NCBI GenBank assembly: GCA_041879425.1
Contig: CP090854.1
Span: 2,914,001 to 2,978,000, forward strand
DNA: 64,000 nt
Origin: Vibrio pomeroyi
GTDB taxonomy: Bacteria; Pseudomonadota; Gammaproteobacteria; Enterobacterales; Vibrionaceae
Direction of reading: 5' to 3'
Every line of letters begins with the position of its first letter. The first letter of the stretch is position 1. Positions 27,062-37,690 of the stretch are shown here, one piece after another. The notes below the pieces were generated by a model. It was not told where the DNA came from, did not search any database, and saw only the letters and a program-made list of their open reading frames with translations. The position numbers were made by a program, and so were the translations under genes.

Positions 27062-27274
27062 ATGACACAAGAAAATAACCCACTTCACGGTATCACATTG
27101 CAGAAGCTACTGACTGAATTGGTTGAGCATTACGGTTGGGAAGAGTTGAGTTACATGGTGAACATCAACTGTTTCAAAAAAGACCCGAGCATTAAATCTA
27201 GCTTAAAGTTTTTGCGTAAAACAGACTGGGCTCGTACTAAAGTAGAGCAGATCTACATTGATTTGAAACGCTAG
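27062..27274 (+). CDS. VF530-type (DUF2132) small DNA-binding-like protein
   Basis: 70 residues, the usual family length. It begins [20 protein letters not shown] and contains [20 protein letters not shown] and [19 protein letters not shown], the signature of the VF530 family, named from V. fischeri, whose structure resembles DNA-binding helical folds. It follows the LysR gene by 45 bp with its own start. Function is unproven. Confidence 0.92.
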   Translation: MTQENNPLHGITLQKLLTELVEHYGWEELSYMVNINCFKKDPSIKSSLKFLRKTDWARTKVEQIYIDLKR

Positions 27275-27303
27275 TCCCTCTCTTTTTAGCTCTATCTAAA
27301 TTT

Positions 27304-27328
27304 GTCCCGTATCTGCTTAATACGGGAC
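27304..27328 (+). terminator. stem-loop after the VF530-type gene
   Basis: GTCCCGTAT / ATACGGGAC, a 9-bp perfect stem with a 7-nt loop, 29 bp after the stop codon. There is no T run, so it may not terminate alone; the GC-rich hairpin at 27431-27464 lies downstream. Confidence 0.45.
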
Positions 27329-27335
27329 CATATCA

Positions 27336-27413
<78 letters not shown>

Positions 27414-27430
27414 GTATGTTACAAGCAATA

Positions 27431-27464
27431 AAAAGCCCCGCAAGCTTTCACTTGCGGGGCTTTT
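27431..27464. terminator. bidirectional terminator beside fusA2
   Basis: AAAAGCCCCGCAAG / CTTGCGGGGCTTTT, a 14-bp stem with a 6-nt loop and T-rich flanks on both strands. It ends the EF-G gene from the minus side (25 bp after its stop) and any plus-strand read-through. Confidence 0.92.
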
Positions 27465-27488
27465 TTAGCTAATTGAGAAAAGGGCTAA

Positions 27489-29576
27489 TTACTTACCAGC
27501 TTCTTTTTCTGCTTTAACTTTTGCAATCACTTCGTCAGCAACGTTAGTTGGACATGGTGCGTATTGTGCGAATTCCATAGAGAATTGGCCACGACCAGAA
27601 GTGATAGTACGTAGGTGACCGATGTAGCCGAACATCTCAGAAAGAGGTACGTCAGCTTTAATACGAACACCAGTTACGCCAGCTTGTTGATCTTTGATCA
27701 TGCCACGACGACGGTTAAGGTCACCGATAACATCACCAACGTGATCGTCTGGAGTGAACACGTCAACGTTCATGATTGGCTCAAGAAGTTGCGCGCCAGC
27801 TTTAGGCATAGATTGACGGAATGCGCCTTTCGCTGCGATTTCAAATGCGATAGCAGATGAATCGACTGCGTGGAAACCACCATCGAAAAGTTCAACTTCA
27901 ACGTCTAGAGTTGGGAAGCCAGCTAGTACGCCGTTTTCCATCATAGATGCGAAGCCTTTCTCAACTGCAGGCCAGAATTCTTTAGGAACGTTACCGCCCA
28001 CAACTACAGAGTTGAACTTGAAGCCAGAACCTGCTTCGCCTGGTTTGATACGGTAATCGATCTTACCGAATTGACCAGAACCACCAGATTGCTTCTTGTG
28101 CGTGTAGCTATCTTCAATTGCTTGAGTGATAGTTTCACGGTAAGCAACTTGAGGAGCACCTACAGTTAGGTCAACGCCGTATGTACGCTTAAGGATATCT
28201 ACCTTGATGTCTAGGTGAAGTTCACCCATACCTTTCAGGATAGTTTCGCCAGTCTCTTCGTCAGTCTCAACTTGGAAAGATGGATCTTCTGCAACCATTT
28301 TACCGATCGCGATACCCATTTTCTCAGAACCGCCTTTATCTTTTGGAGATACAGCGATTGAGATTACTGGAGTTGGGAATACCATTGGCTCAAGCGTTAC
28401 TTGGTGCTTAGGATCACATAGAGTGTGACCAGTTTGCACGTTCTTCATACCAACGATCGCAATGATGTCACCAGCTTGTGCGCTAGTTAGTTCGTTACGG
28501 TCATCAGCTTGCATCTCAACCATACGGCCAACACGTTCAGTCTTGCCAGTGAATGAGTTAAGAATCGTGTCACCTTTGTTCAGTTTACCAGAGTAAATAC
28601 GAACGAAAGTTAGAGCACCGAAGCGGTCATCCATGATTTTGAATGCAAGCGCTTTGAAAGTCTCATCTGTAGAAACGATAGCGTGTTCGCCAGTTTCTTC
28701 GCCGTTCTCATCCATTAGAGGCTGAGGATCAACTTCAGTTGGTGCTGGTAGGTAATCTACTACAGCATCAAGGATAAGTTGCATACCTTTGTTCTTGAAC
28801 GCAGAACCACAGAACGTTGGGAAGAATGCGATATCACGAGTACCTTTACGGATACAACGCTTGATGTCTTCGATAGAAGGCTCTTCACCTTCCATGTAAG
28901 CTTCCATTAGGTCATCGTCTTGCTCTACAGCAGTTTCGATTAGCTCTTCACGGTATTGCTCAACGTCATCAACCATGTCCGCAGGAACATCTTTGATTTC
29001 GTAGTTTTCAGGAAGACCAGTGTCATCCCAAACGTATGCTTTACGGCTTAGTAGGTCTACAACACCAACGAATTCGTCTTCACGACCGATTGGTAGAACC
29101 ATAACTAGAGGAGTAGCACCTAGAACGTTTTTAACTTGGTCAACAACGTTGTAGAAATCTGCACCCATACGGTCTAGTTTGTTAACGAAGATCAGACGAG
29201 ATACTTCTGATTCGTTAGCGTAGCGCCAGTTAGTTTCTGATTGAGGTTCAACACCACCAGAACCACAGAATACACCGATACCGCCATCAAGAACTTTAAG
29301 AGAACGGTATACTTCAACTGTGAAGTCAACGTGTCCAGGAGTATCGATAACGTTTAGACGGTGATCGTTCCAAAAACAGCTTACAGCTGCTGATTGGATA
29401 GTAATACCGCGCTCAGCTTCCTGTTCCATGAAGTCAGTCGTTGATTCGCCATCATGTACTTCACCAGTCTTGTGGATTTGACCAGTTAGCTTAAGGATAC
29501 GCTCAGTGGTAGTTGTTTTACCCGCATCAACGTGCGCGAAAATACCAATGTTTCTGTATTTCGATAAATCTGCCAT
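27489..29576 (-). CDS. fusA2: elongation factor G, second copy (EF-G2)
   Basis: 695 residues. GTPase motifs: AHVDAGKT (14-21), DTPGH (78-82), NKLD (132-135); then EF-G domains II-V with [19 protein letters not shown] and [13 protein letters not shown] in domains IV-V. It catalyses ribosomal translocation and, with RRF, ribosome recycling. It stands alone beside radA, not in the str operon, and matches the second EF-G known from V. cholerae in length and neighbourhood. Whether it does elongation or a specialised job (recycling, stress) cannot be read here. Confidence 0.93.
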   Translation of the reverse strand: MADLSKYRNIGIFAHVDAGKTTTTERILKLTGQIHKTGEVHDGESTTDFMEQEAERGITIQSAAVSCFWNDHRLNVIDTPGHVDFTVEVYRSLKVLDGGIGVFCGSGGVEPQSETNWRYANESEVSRLIFVNKLDRMGADFYNVVDQVKNVLGATPLVMVLPIGREDEFVGVVDLLSRKAYVWDDTGLPENYEIKDVPADMVDDVEQYREELIETAVEQDDDLMEAYMEGEEPSIEDIKRCIRKGTRDIAFFPTFCGSAFKNKGMQLILDAVVDYLPAPTEVDPQPLMDENGEETGEHAIVSTDETFKALAFKIMDDRFGALTFVRIYSGKLNKGDTILNSFTGKTERVGRMVEMQADDRNELTSAQAGDIIAIVGMKNVQTGHTLCDPKHQVTLEPMVFPTPVISIAVSPKDKGGSEKMGIAIGKMVAEDPSFQVETDEETGETILKGMGELHLDIKVDILKRTYGVDLTVGAPQVAYRETITQAIEDSYTHKKQSGGSGQFGKIDYRIKPGEAGSGFKFNSVVVGGNVPKEFWPAVEKGFASMMENGVLAGFPTLDVEVELFDGGFHAVDSSAIAFEIAAKGAFRQSMPKAGAQLLEPIMNVDVFTPDDHVGDVIGDLNRRRGMIKDQQAGVTGVRIKADVPLSEMFGYIGHLRTITSGRGQFSMEFAQYAPCPTNVADEVIAKVKAEKEAGK

Positions 29577-29671
29577 TGTCTTACTCTGTTAATAGGATAT
29601 AAAATGCGCGCAGAGTATATCACAATCTGTGAAGACTGATAGCTTTGCATGCATTTGGGACTAAAAAACTT

Positions 29672-29700
29672 TGCCTTTTTCTAACATATAGAAAAAGGCA
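29672..29700 (-). terminator. terminator after radA
   Basis: A 12-bp perfect stem (TGCCTTTTTCTA / TAGAAAAAGGCA) with a 5-nt loop; on the minus strand AAAGTTTTTT follows. It lies about 110 bp after the radA stop and 96 bp before the EF-G2 start, so it would separate the two transcripts. Confidence 0.7.
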
Positions 29701-29810
29701 CTCAGTAGTAACAATCTAAATGATTGTTAATTATAGTGCTAACCTAAAGCCTAATCGGCGTTAAGGTTAGGCTGAATTGCTGCTGTATAGAGTAGCTGAA
29801 GTGAGTTCAA

Positions 29811-31190
29811 TTACAACTCATCAAAAGCATTAATTGCTTCCGATAATTTTTTCACACCGTGGATCTGCATTCCTGGAATGCCACCTTTAGGCATGTTCGC
29901 TGCCGGTACGATTGCTTTCTTAAAGCCGTGTTTAAATGCTTCATTTAAACGCTCTTGTCCGCTCGGTACAGGTCGAATCTCACCCGCTAGGCCTACTTCA
30001 CCAAAAACTACGACATCTTTTGGTAATGCGCGGTCTCTAAAACTAGAAAGTAGAGCCATCACCAACGCAAGATCAGCACTGGTTTCGGTTACTTTAACAC
30101 CACCGACGACATTCACAAACACATCTTGGTCAGCCATTTGTAAGCCGCCGTGTTTATGCAGCACCGCTAATAACAGTGAAAGCCTGTTCTGCTCTAGGCC
30201 GACAGCGACGCGACGTGGGTTAGCCAGCTGTGAATAATCCACCAGCGCTTGGATTTCGACAAGAAGTGGACGCGTACCTTCCCACACCACCATGACAGAA
30301 CTGCCCGAGGTTTCTTCTTCACCACGAGACAAGAAGATAGCGGATGGGTTGCTGACTTCTTTTAGCCCTTGGCCTGTCATCGCAAACACACCCAGTTCAT
30401 TCACTGCACCAAAACGGTTTTTGTGGCTGCGCAGCGTTCTAAAACGGCTATCGGTTCCGCCATCTAATAGAACAGAACAGTCAATAATGTGCTCAAGTAC
30501 TTTTGGCCCCGCTAAGGTACCGTCTTTAGTTACGTGTCCAACTAAGAACACAGCAACGTTATTCTGTTTCGCGTAGCGCGTTAATGCGGTTGCCGATTCA
30601 CGAACCTGTGCAACACTGCCCGGAGAAGATTGAACATCCGCAACGTGCATAACTTGGATCGAGTCGATAACCATGATCTTAGGTTGTTCTTTTTCGGCAA
30701 CCTGACAGATCTTATCCACGTTCGTTTCTGAGAGCATCTTTAGGTGCTCTTTTGGCAATCCAAGTCGAGACGCACGCATCGCGACCTGCTGTAGGGATTC
30801 TTCTCCTGTGACATAGAGAGTCGGTAATTGAGAAGAAAGCTGACACATGGTTTGTAATAGCAGCGTTGATTTACCGGCACCTGGATTACCACCAATCAGG
30901 ATCGCAGCGCCCGGTACGACACCACCACCGAGTACTCGGTCGAGCTCTTTAAAGCCACTGCTAAAACGCGGTACTTCTTGCAGGTCGATTTCTGACAGCG
31001 TTTGAACCGAAGATTCAGTTGCACCGCCCGCATAACCACTCAACCGTTCATTACGTGCAACCTGAGGGGAAGCCGCTAACCTAACTTCTGTAATCGTGTT
31101 CCAAGCACCACATGCATTGCACTGCCCTTGCCAACGTGGAAAATCGGCACCACAGTCATTACACACATAAGCTCGCTTTGCCTTAGCCAT
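29811..31190 (-). CDS. radA: DNA repair/branch-migration ATPase RadA
   Basis: 459 residues. An N-terminal C4 zinc finger (Cys10, Cys13, Cys24, Cys27) precedes a RecA-like domain with Walker A GGNPGAGKST (100-109), Walker B IMVIDSIQV and the RadA-specific KNRFG motif (257-261). A C-terminal Lon-like domain has FVNVVGGVKVTETSADLA. It promotes branch migration of recombination intermediates. It is divergent from the PilZ gene with 161 bp between; in E. coli radA lies beside serB, which is nearby here. Confidence 0.97.
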   Translation of the reverse strand: MAKAKRAYVCNDCGADFPRWQGQCNACGAWNTITEVRLAASPQVARNERLSGYAGGATESSVQTLSEIDLQEVPRFSSGFKELDRVLGGGVVPGAAILIGGNPGAGKSTLLLQTMCQLSSQLPTLYVTGEESLQQVAMRASRLGLPKEHLKMLSETNVDKICQVAEKEQPKIMVIDSIQVMHVADVQSSPGSVAQVRESATALTRYAKQNNVAVFLVGHVTKDGTLAGPKVLEHIIDCSVLLDGGTDSRFRTLRSHKNRFGAVNELGVFAMTGQGLKEVSNPSAIFLSRGEEETSGSSVMVVWEGTRPLLVEIQALVDYSQLANPRRVAVGLEQNRLSLLLAVLHKHGGLQMADQDVFVNVVGGVKVTETSADLALVMALLSSFRDRALPKDVVVFGEVGLAGEIRPVPSGQERLNEAFKHGFKKAIVPAANMPKGGIPGMQIHGVKKLSEAINAFDEL

Positions 31191-31351
31191 AAAACCTCAA
31201 TAATTTACTCAATTACACAATGATGTTGTCAATTTGTGACTTATTTGACCGTACGGATGAAAATAAAAGTTGCAGTCATACCACTTATACTTAAAGATCG
31301 ATTTAAACTAGTCGATAACATAAACGCACCGTCCATTCTAACAAGAAAAGT

Positions 31352-33700
31352 ATGCAGCAATCTGAAATTCTATCTGTAGCAGAACGTTTAATCCCGGCTT
31401 ACCACGCCGAAGATTTCGAATTCCTTCTTTCTCAAATGACAGAAGGGGAATCGCCGTCTCTGAAGCTGCTCGTTAAAATGGAACTGAATCGTATCATGGC
31501 TCCGTGTACAAAAAGCATTGATTTACGCGGGCGTATTGATAATGAGTGTCGTCAGTTCACTCTCGATGGCCGTAAGCACTGGCTCGATGACATTGCTTTG
31601 AACGCGTATCAACGTGGTACAAAAAAGTTTAAAGGTTACACCGAGGGCGCATGGGAGTTAGTAATGACTCCGCGAACTCAGCCCCTTCGCAGTGTTGTTA
31701 ATACTTCGTCTCAAGATAGCCACGACATCACAAGCGCTAACAGCCCGTTTGAAGCGGAAGCCATTAACCTAGGTTACGACTTAAAGCGCCAAGAAAACAG
31801 ACTCAAGATTAGTTCACAGGTTGAGATCACCACATCGAAAGGGCAAAGCCTACACGGTGTTACGGTCGATATTTCCCCTTCAGGTGCAAAATTTAAGGTG
31901 CCAAGTGCCTTTCGCTATAACCTTGGTGAAATCATCAGCGTCAAATTCACAGAACTTGTCGAAAAGTCTCAAGAAAACGACGTTAACCAAGCCGTAGAAT
32001 TTCGCGTTCTGGGTATTGATGAATCATACGAGAACAACGCAGTTAAATTTCTGAGAACTATCAAGGTAAGCGACACCAATATTGTGGCTCGCTTACTTGA
32101 TGAGTCTTTAAATAGCACCAGTAAGAAAACCAGCCATGAGAACCAAGATAGGATCATTCGAACTCGCACACGAGGCATTGAACACACCTATCTAAAACAC
32201 ACCTGTAACCTTCCTTTATTCTTCAATGGTAGCGAACTCAAGCTTGCATTACTTACGGATAACAACCATCCGTTGTGGCAATACTGGCACGACGAGCGTA
32301 ACCAACAAGCTCTGGGTACCCTGTTCAACGAACAACGAATGAACTTATTGGCGAAACCTGGCGTTAAAGGCACCAGTAACGTCATCTATTCGTTTACCCA
32401 CGAACATCAGAACAAAACCTTGTTCTACTCGATGATGCTCCCTGAAGCCTCTCGTGAGCAAAGACAACTGTTCTGGCACATTGGTGGTAAACGTAAAAGT
32501 TGGAAGGCGTTCAAGTTCTCGGTGTTTGAACTCTCTGATACAGAGCGACAAGCGTTAGCTAAACACTCAGACACGTTGGCTCAAAGCTCAGCGCAACTGA
32601 CGCATTGCGGCATCTTGCAAGAAATTGGCGATCACGAAAGTGCGGCAGATTATCTATTGAGTGAAAAGCCACGCATTCCAAGCAGTGAACTGAACCGTTT
32701 CCGTCACCCACGCACTGTGGTTGGGAACATTCAAAGTATCTATTTTGACTCTCAGACTCGTCGTAAAGAACCGAGATACCAGTTTAAATCACCGTTGCAA
32801 CTCACCTCACAAGATGGTGCAGCAGCGAACGGGCACACCTTAGACATCTCGAAGCGCGGACTCAGCATTACCCTTGAGCACCCAATGGTACTTAAGATTA
32901 ATGACCCTGTATTAGTCAACTTCAATGAGCTACAACTCTATGATAAAAACTTGCCACTGAGCACAGTGCCTTATCATGTGATTCGCGTAAGCCCGAATGG
33001 TCGAAACGTACAATTGGTTATTGCTGAGAATGCCAAGACAATGCGTACTATCGCGTTCCTTAACGGGCTTATCGATCAAAACCAAAGCAAACTGATTAAG
33101 AAGAAAGAGATACTGCCAACCAACTCGTTGCTCGAATCGTTGCACAATATATTGCTGAGCAAGATGGTCAGTAACCCTATCTTCATTGATAAGCCAAGTT
33201 CAACACTGCGTTGTAAGATCATTGGTGTGAACTTCCCACTGAATAAGCACCTCACTCTACTGGCTAAGCTTGGGCACAACCAAAAGTTCTCACTAGAGCC
33301 GATCTTTAAGGGTCACACTAGCTCATTACTGGCTGAACCACTGAAAAGAATCGAAGGCGCAGAGCCTAAACACCACGACGTGTATATTGCTGCGGTGAAG
33401 TTTGGTGACAAGATCCAATCCGTGCATACCAAGTTGGTAAAAGATTTCGCTTCGGCAAAAGAACGCATCTTATTCATCAAGAAGGCGCAGCACTTGGGTG
33501 ATGTGTATGTGCTTCGTGTGACAACCGCGCCAATCTTTAATCCATTGACCACCTTGTTCCAATCGGACTTAGAAGAACTGGCACGAATTAGCATGCACCA
33601 AGCGAAGAAACTAGAGAACGAGATCACCGCTTTTATCGGCTATGGTGAGATTGAAGACATCACCGATGAAGTGCTGATTCGATTAGAACTGACTCGTTAG
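31352..33700 (+). CDS. plzC: PilZ-domain c-di-GMP-binding protein, PlzC-like
   Basis: 782 residues with two PilZ domains that both keep the ligand motif: RQENR (146-150) with DISPSG (173-178), and RKEPR (471-475) with DISKRG (498-503). No transmembrane helix or other output domain is evident; the intervening and C-terminal regions are large and unassigned. Position between radA and serB matches V. cholerae VC2344 (PlzC), linked to motility and colonisation. Likely a cytoplasmic c-di-GMP effector. Confidence 0.88.
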   Translation: MQQSEILSVAERLIPAYHAEDFEFLLSQMTEGESPSLKLLVKMELNRIMAPCTKSIDLRGRIDNECRQFTLDGRKHWLDDIALNAYQRGTKKFKGYTEGAWELVMTPRTQPLRSVVNTSSQDSHDITSANSPFEAEAINLGYDLKRQENRLKISSQVEITTSKGQSLHGVTVDISPSGAKFKVPSAFRYNLGEIISVKFTELVEKSQENDVNQAVEFRVLGIDESYENNAVKFLRTIKVSDTNIVARLLDESLNSTSKKTSHENQDRIIRTRTRGIEHTYLKHTCNLPLFFNGSELKLALLTDNNHPLWQYWHDERNQQALGTLFNEQRMNLLAKPGVKGTSNVIYSFTHEHQNKTLFYSMMLPEASREQRQLFWHIGGKRKSWKAFKFSVFELSDTERQALAKHSDTLAQSSAQLTHCGILQEIGDHESAADYLLSEKPRIPSSELNRFRHPRTVVGNIQSIYFDSQTRRKEPRYQFKSPLQLTSQDGAAANGHTLDISKRGLSITLEHPMVLKINDPVLVNFNELQLYDKNLPLSTVPYHVIRVSPNGRNVQLVIAENAKTMRTIAFLNGLIDQNQSKLIKKKEILPTNSLLESLHNILLSKMVSNPIFIDKPSSTLRCKIIGVNFPLNKHLTLLAKLGHNQKFSLEPIFKGHTSSLLAEPLKRIEGAEPKHHDVYIAAVKFGDKIQSVHTKLVKDFASAKERILFIKKAQHLGDVYVLRVTTAPIFNPLTTLFQSDLEELARISMHQAKKLENEITAFIGYGEIEDITDEVLIRLELTR

Positions 33701-33731
33701 GTCTGCATCCATTTACTGGATTTGAAAATAG

Positions 33732-33759
33732 AAAAAGCAGGCCCATCGCCTGCTTTTTT
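33732..33759. terminator. bidirectional terminator between plzC and serB
   Basis: AAAAAGCAGGC stem, CCATC loop, GCCTGC then TTTTTT. It lies 32 bp after the plzC stop and also ends the convergent serB gene. Confidence 0.93.
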
Positions 33760-33809
33760 GTATCTGAGCTCTACTATAGTTCCAGCTAGTAGAACTTACT
33801 AAGCAAACC

Positions 33810-34790
33810 TTAAGGTTTGGCCTGCCAGCTGATTTTTTGCTGCTTAGCCAATACACCCGACAAGATACAAAGCACCCCGCCTAAACCTGCGTAACGCACA
33901 GCGGTTTGAGCTTGCTGCTCGACTTTTGGTTTCGCATGATAGGCAATACCTAAACCTGCAGAACCCATCATCACCAAGTCATTCGCGCCATCGCCCACAG
34001 CAACTGTATTGTGCAACTCCAGCTCATACTCTTCAGCCAGTTCCACTAAGATATCAGCTTTGGTTTGCGCTGAAACCACATCACCAAGAACTTCCCCCGT
34101 CAGTTTGCCTTTGACGATTTCTAAAGTGTTCGACTGAGCGTGGTCTAGGTCTAACGTGTCTTTCAAGTAATCCGAGAAGTAAGTAAAGCCACCAGATGCG
34201 ATAGCTGTTTTCCAGCCAAGCTTATTCAGCGTGTTCACCAGCCCAACAAGATCAGGCATGAATGGCAGTGATTGACGCACTTGCTCCAGAATAGCTTCAT
34301 CGGCACCTTTCAGTGCGCCCACTCGTTGGCGTAAGCTCTGTTCAAAATCGAGTTCACCTTGCATTGCTCGTTCGGTGATTTCAGAGACTAACTCTCCTAC
34401 TCCAGCCAGCTTTGCAATTTCATCAATACATTCAATCTGAATCGCTGTGGAATCCATATCCATCACAATCAAACCTGGCTTAGATAAGTCTGGGACCTCG
34501 CTAAGGCAAGCATAATCAAGCTTCAATGCTTGTAGGATTTCTTCGTGGGCAGGCGTTAAGTTTCCAGACATCAGTGCCACTTCATAATGCCCAACTTTCC
34601 ATGTATCAAGAATGGTGTTGTAAGTGCCAGTGAAAAAGTCGATGTCATCAAAATATTGTGGAGATAGGTACTCGCCAAATACAATCCAATTGGCCTTTGC
34701 CTTAGCGAGTTGAGATGCGAAACGAGTCTCGGGGAGTCGAGTTAATAATGTAGTATGCCTTTTAATCGGCAGATATTTCTGAGCGTCCAT
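33810..34790 (-). CDS. serB: phosphoserine phosphatase SerB
   Basis: 326 residues, HAD family. The nucleophile motif is DMDST (Asp111, Asp113), with motif II IASGGFTYF and motif III/IV VAVGDGANDLVMMGSAGLGI. It catalyses the last step of serine synthesis, O-phosphoserine to L-serine. The N-terminal 100 residues form the ACT-like part found in gamma-proteobacterial SerB. It is divergent from ytjB, as in E. coli. Confidence 0.97.
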   Translation of the reverse strand: MDAQKYLPIKRHTTLLTRLPETRFASQLAKAKANWIVFGEYLSPQYFDDIDFFTGTYNTILDTWKVGHYEVALMSGNLTPAHEEILQALKLDYACLSEVPDLSKPGLIVMDMDSTAIQIECIDEIAKLAGVGELVSEITERAMQGELDFEQSLRQRVGALKGADEAILEQVRQSLPFMPDLVGLVNTLNKLGWKTAIASGGFTYFSDYLKDTLDLDHAQSNTLEIVKGKLTGEVLGDVVSAQTKADILVELAEEYELELHNTVAVGDGANDLVMMGSAGLGIAYHAKPKVEQQAQTAVRYAGLGGVLCILSGVLAKQQKISWQAKP

Positions 34791-34899
34791 GTGTATGATT
34801 CCTAATTAACTATGCTAAACGTTAACCTATTGCAATTTGAAAACGCAAGTCTCAATATGTCTTAATCATAACATTTGTTTATTTCAGGCTTCGTGAAAC

Positions 34900-35511
34900 A
34901 TGAATGAATCATTGTTCTCAATACGTAACGCTTTACGAATGCTAGCCCTCATTTTGTTGGCTACCATGTTCGTTGTAACGATTAAAAATACGGTCGTGAT
35001 CAGTAAAGGTAACGAGAAGATCCAAGCGAAACAGCTGGAAACTCTTACCAAGCTGCTAATATCTCAGGCATCACTTTCAGCCAGCAAAATGATCACACAA
35101 CAAGACCAAGAACGACTGCTTGATCTAACCAATCAGCTGTCTCAAGACAGACTGGTATTCGATACCACCATCTACGATGCTGAGGGTATTCGACTGGCTT
35201 CGAGCGAAAAAGCGCTCTCTGTACGTGAGATTCTTGGCTTAGACACGCCACTTTCAACCGCAAGTATCGGTAGACAGCAATTAGTCGAACCTATTTACTC
35301 TGCAGAACATACGATCATTGGCTTTATTCGTGTGACCTTCGAAACTGGTAAAATGACGGCGATTTCAGACCACCACTACCGCAAGAGCGATCGTTACATG
35401 ATTGGTATGGTTTTAATGGGCTTCGTCAGTGGTGTGCTGTTCATCATGTTGATTCGTAGAAGACCAACGAAGTCAGGCGAGAACTTACTGTTGAAAAACG
35501 TAAACTCATAA
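34900..35511 (+). CDS. ytjB: AhpA/YtjB (Smp) family membrane protein
   Basis: 203 residues. Two membrane helices (LALILLATMFVVTIKNTVVI near 14-33 and IGMVLMGFVSGVLFIMLIRR near 165-185) bracket a periplasmic domain of about 130 residues. Location divergent from serB is conserved with E. coli ytjB (smp). In Vibrio alginolyticus an AhpA-family homologue is linked to alkaline phosphatase and haemolysin regulation. Molecular function is unknown. Confidence 0.85.
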   Translation: MNESLFSIRNALRMLALILLATMFVVTIKNTVVISKGNEKIQAKQLETLTKLLISQASLSASKMITQQDQERLLDLTNQLSQDRLVFDTTIYDAEGIRLASSEKALSVREILGLDTPLSTASIGRQQLVEPIYSAEHTIIGFIRVTFETGKMTAISDHHYRKSDRYMIGMVLMGFVSGVLFIMLIRRRPTKSGENLLLKNVNS

Positions 35512-35534
35512 CGACTCAGTTCAAAAGATCCAAT

Positions 35535-35571
35535 AAAAAGCCCCGACGCTCAGGCAGCGACGGGGCTTTTT
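35535..35571. terminator. bidirectional terminator between ytjB and deoD
   Basis: AAAAAGCCCCG / CGGGGCTTTTT, an 11-bp outer stem with an inner CGCT/AGCG stem past one A-A mismatch. It ends ytjB from the plus side and the deo operon from the minus side, 38 bp after the deoD stop. Confidence 0.93.
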
Positions 35572-35608
35572 GTTATCTGTTACTTTATCAAGCTACAGTG
35601 AAGAACAA

Positions 35609-36328
35609 TTACTCTTGGTCACCAAGAAGCACCGAATCTAACGCGATAACCATCATGTCGTTGAAGGTTGTTTGACGCTCATCCGATGTAGTTTGCTCAC
35701 CGGTTTTGATGTGATCAGACACAGTACAGATAGTCAGAGCTTTTGCGCCGTATTCAGCACACACACCATAGATACCTGCCGCTTCCATCTCTACACCGAC
35801 AATGCCGTATTTATCCATGACTTCAAACATTTCAGGATCTGGCGTGTAGAACAACTCAGCCGAGAACAAGTTACCGACTTTTACATCAACACCACGCGCT
35901 TTGGCTGCATCTTCGGCTGCACGTACCATTTTGTAGTCTGCGATAGCTGCGAAGTCGTGACCTTTAAAACGAATACGGTTCACTTTTGAGTCAGTACATG
36001 CGCCCATGCCGATAACCACATCGCGCACTTTGATATCTTCGCTCACGGCACCACAACTACCAACACGAATGATCTTTTTCACACCAAAGTCTTTGATCAG
36101 CTCAGTCGCGTAAATAGAACAAGATGGAATGCCCATGCCGTGTCCCATTACCGAAACCTTACGACCTTTGTAAGTACCGGTGTAACCAAACATGTTACGA
36201 ACGTCGCACACTTGAACCACTTCTTCTAAGAAGGTTTCAGCGATGTATTTAGCACGCAGCGGGTCACCAGGCATTAGAACTACGTCAGCGAAATCACCCA
36301 TTTCAGCATTAATATGTGGAGTAGCCAT
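35609..36328 (-). CDS. deoD: purine nucleoside phosphorylase DeoD
   Basis: 239 residues from the ATG at 36328, preceded by AAGGA; the longer frame to 36349 is not needed and would break the match to the usual 239-residue length. Hexameric PNP family: [36 protein letters not shown] and [10 protein letters not shown]. It phosphorolyses purine (deoxy)nucleosides to base and (deoxy)ribose-1-phosphate. Last gene of deoCABD; a terminator-like hairpin separates it from deoB. Confidence 0.97.
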   Translation of the reverse strand: MATPHINAEMGDFADVVLMPGDPLRAKYIAETFLEEVVQVCDVRNMFGYTGTYKGRKVSVMGHGMGIPSCSIYATELIKDFGVKKIIRVGSCGAVSEDIKVRDVVIGMGACTDSKVNRIRFKGHDFAAIADYKMVRAAEDAAKARGVDVKVGNLFSAELFYTPDPEMFEVMDKYGIVGVEMEAAGIYGVCAEYGAKALTICTVSDHIKTGEQTTSDERQTTFNDMMVIALDSVLLGDQE

Positions 36329-36360
36329 TGAAAATATCCTTAATCTCAAAACAAAAAAAG

Positions 36361-36384
36361 AAGAGAGAGGTTTCCCTCTCTCTT
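36361..36384 (-). terminator. terminator-like hairpin in the deoB-deoD spacer
   Basis: AAGAGAGAGG / CCTCTCTCTT, a 10-bp perfect stem with a 4-nt loop. On the minus strand it is followed by CTTTTTTTGTTTTG. It lies 9 bp after the deoB stop and would cut part of the transcription into deoD. Confidence 0.75.
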
Positions 36385-36393
36385 AGTTAACTA

Positions 36394-37614
36394 TTATAGG
36401 AAGCTTGTGCCGTGTCCCATTGGCGATGTACCAAAGTATGACGCTAAGCTTTGACCGATATCAGCGAACGTATCGCGACGGCCTAGAGAACCGGCTGGAA
36501 CCTTCTGACCGTAAACAATCACAGGGATGTGCTCACGAGTATGGTCTGTACCTGGCCATGTTGGATCACAACCGTGGTCTGCAGTTAGGATTAGTACATC
36601 ATCTTCTTTCATCATATCGATGATTTCATTAATGCGACCATCGAAGTACTCAAGTGCCGCTGCGTAACCCGCAACATCACGGCGGTGGCCGTAAGCTGAG
36701 TCGAAGTCAACGAAGTTAGTGAACACAATCGTGTTGTCGCCCGCTTCATTGATCGCTTCTTTTGTTGCTTCAAATAGCGCAGGGATACCTGTTGCTTTGG
36801 TTTTCTGAGTAATACCACAACCTGCGTAGATATCAGAGATCTTACCGATTGAGTGAACGTTACCGCCCTTCTCATCAGCAAGTTTCTGCAGGATAGTTGC
36901 CGCTGGTGGCTCAACAGAAAGATCACGACGGTTACCCGTACGCTCAAATTGACCTTTACCCGGACCAACGAATGGACGCGCGATAACACGACCGATGTTG
37001 TAGTCTTCTAGCTCTTCACGAGCAATCTGACAAAGGTCTAATAGGTTTTGTAGGCCGAATGTCTCTTCATGACAAGCGATCTGGAAAACAGAGTCCGCAG
37101 AAGTATAGAAGATTGGCAGGCCAGTCTTCATGTGCTCTTCACCTAGGTTATCTAAGATCTCAGTGCCTGATGAGTGGCAGTTACCCAAGAAACCAGACAA
37201 ACCAGCACGCTCAAGGATGCGGTCAGTCAGCTCTTTTGGAAAGCTGTTCTCTTTGTCGGTGAAGTAGCCCCAGTCAAACAATACTGGTACACCAGCGATT
37301 TCCCAGTGACCTGATGGCGTGTCTTTACCAGAAGACAGTTCAGCAGCGTGACCGTATGCGCCAATGATTTCAGCGTCTGCATCCATACCCGGAGCAAAAC
37401 GACCTGTAGACTCTTTATGAGCCATAGCTAAGCCTAGCTTAGACAGGTTTGGTAGCGTCAGAGGACCTTGACGATCTGCGTTGTCTGCAAGACCTTTGTC
37501 ACAATGATCTGCGATGTGACCCATAGTGTCTGAACCTACATCACCGAATTTGTCTGCATCCGCTGTTTCACCGATACCGAATGAATCTAAAACTAAAATA
37601 AATGCTCTTTTCAT
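36394..37614 (-). CDS. deoB: phosphopentomutase DeoB
   Basis: 406 residues from the ATG at 37614 ([20 protein letters not shown]), the usual family length; the frame is open upstream but that part has no start signal. Alkaline-phosphatase-like metal sites are visible ([34 protein letters not shown]). It converts (deoxy)ribose-1-phosphate to the 5-phosphate, linking DeoA and DeoD products to DeoC. Third gene of the operon. Confidence 0.97.
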   Translation of the reverse strand: MKRAFILVLDSFGIGETADADKFGDVGSDTMGHIADHCDKGLADNADRQGPLTLPNLSKLGLAMAHKESTGRFAPGMDADAEIIGAYGHAAELSSGKDTPSGHWEIAGVPVLFDWGYFTDKENSFPKELTDRILERAGLSGFLGNCHSSGTEILDNLGEEHMKTGLPIFYTSADSVFQIACHEETFGLQNLLDLCQIAREELEDYNIGRVIARPFVGPGKGQFERTGNRRDLSVEPPAATILQKLADEKGGNVHSIGKISDIYAGCGITQKTKATGIPALFEATKEAINEAGDNTIVFTNFVDFDSAYGHRRDVAGYAAALEYFDGRINEIIDMMKEDDVLILTADHGCDPTWPGTDHTREHIPVIVYGQKVPAGSLGRRDTFADIGQSLASYFGTSPMGHGTSFL

Positions 37615-37655
37615 TTTCTTCACCAACTTATTGCTCTTTGCACCAGAACTCTGTT

Positions 37656-37682
37656 TATCGGCATACACTAGGTATGCCGATA
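37656..37682 (-). other. perfect stem-loop in the deoA-deoB spacer
   Basis: TATCGGCATAC / GTATGCCGATA, an 11-bp perfect stem with a 5-nt loop between deoA and deoB, starting 8 bp after the deoA stop. No T run follows on the coding strand, so it is more likely a processing or stabilising element than a terminator. Confidence 0.8.
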
Positions 37683-37690
37683 CCTGTTAT

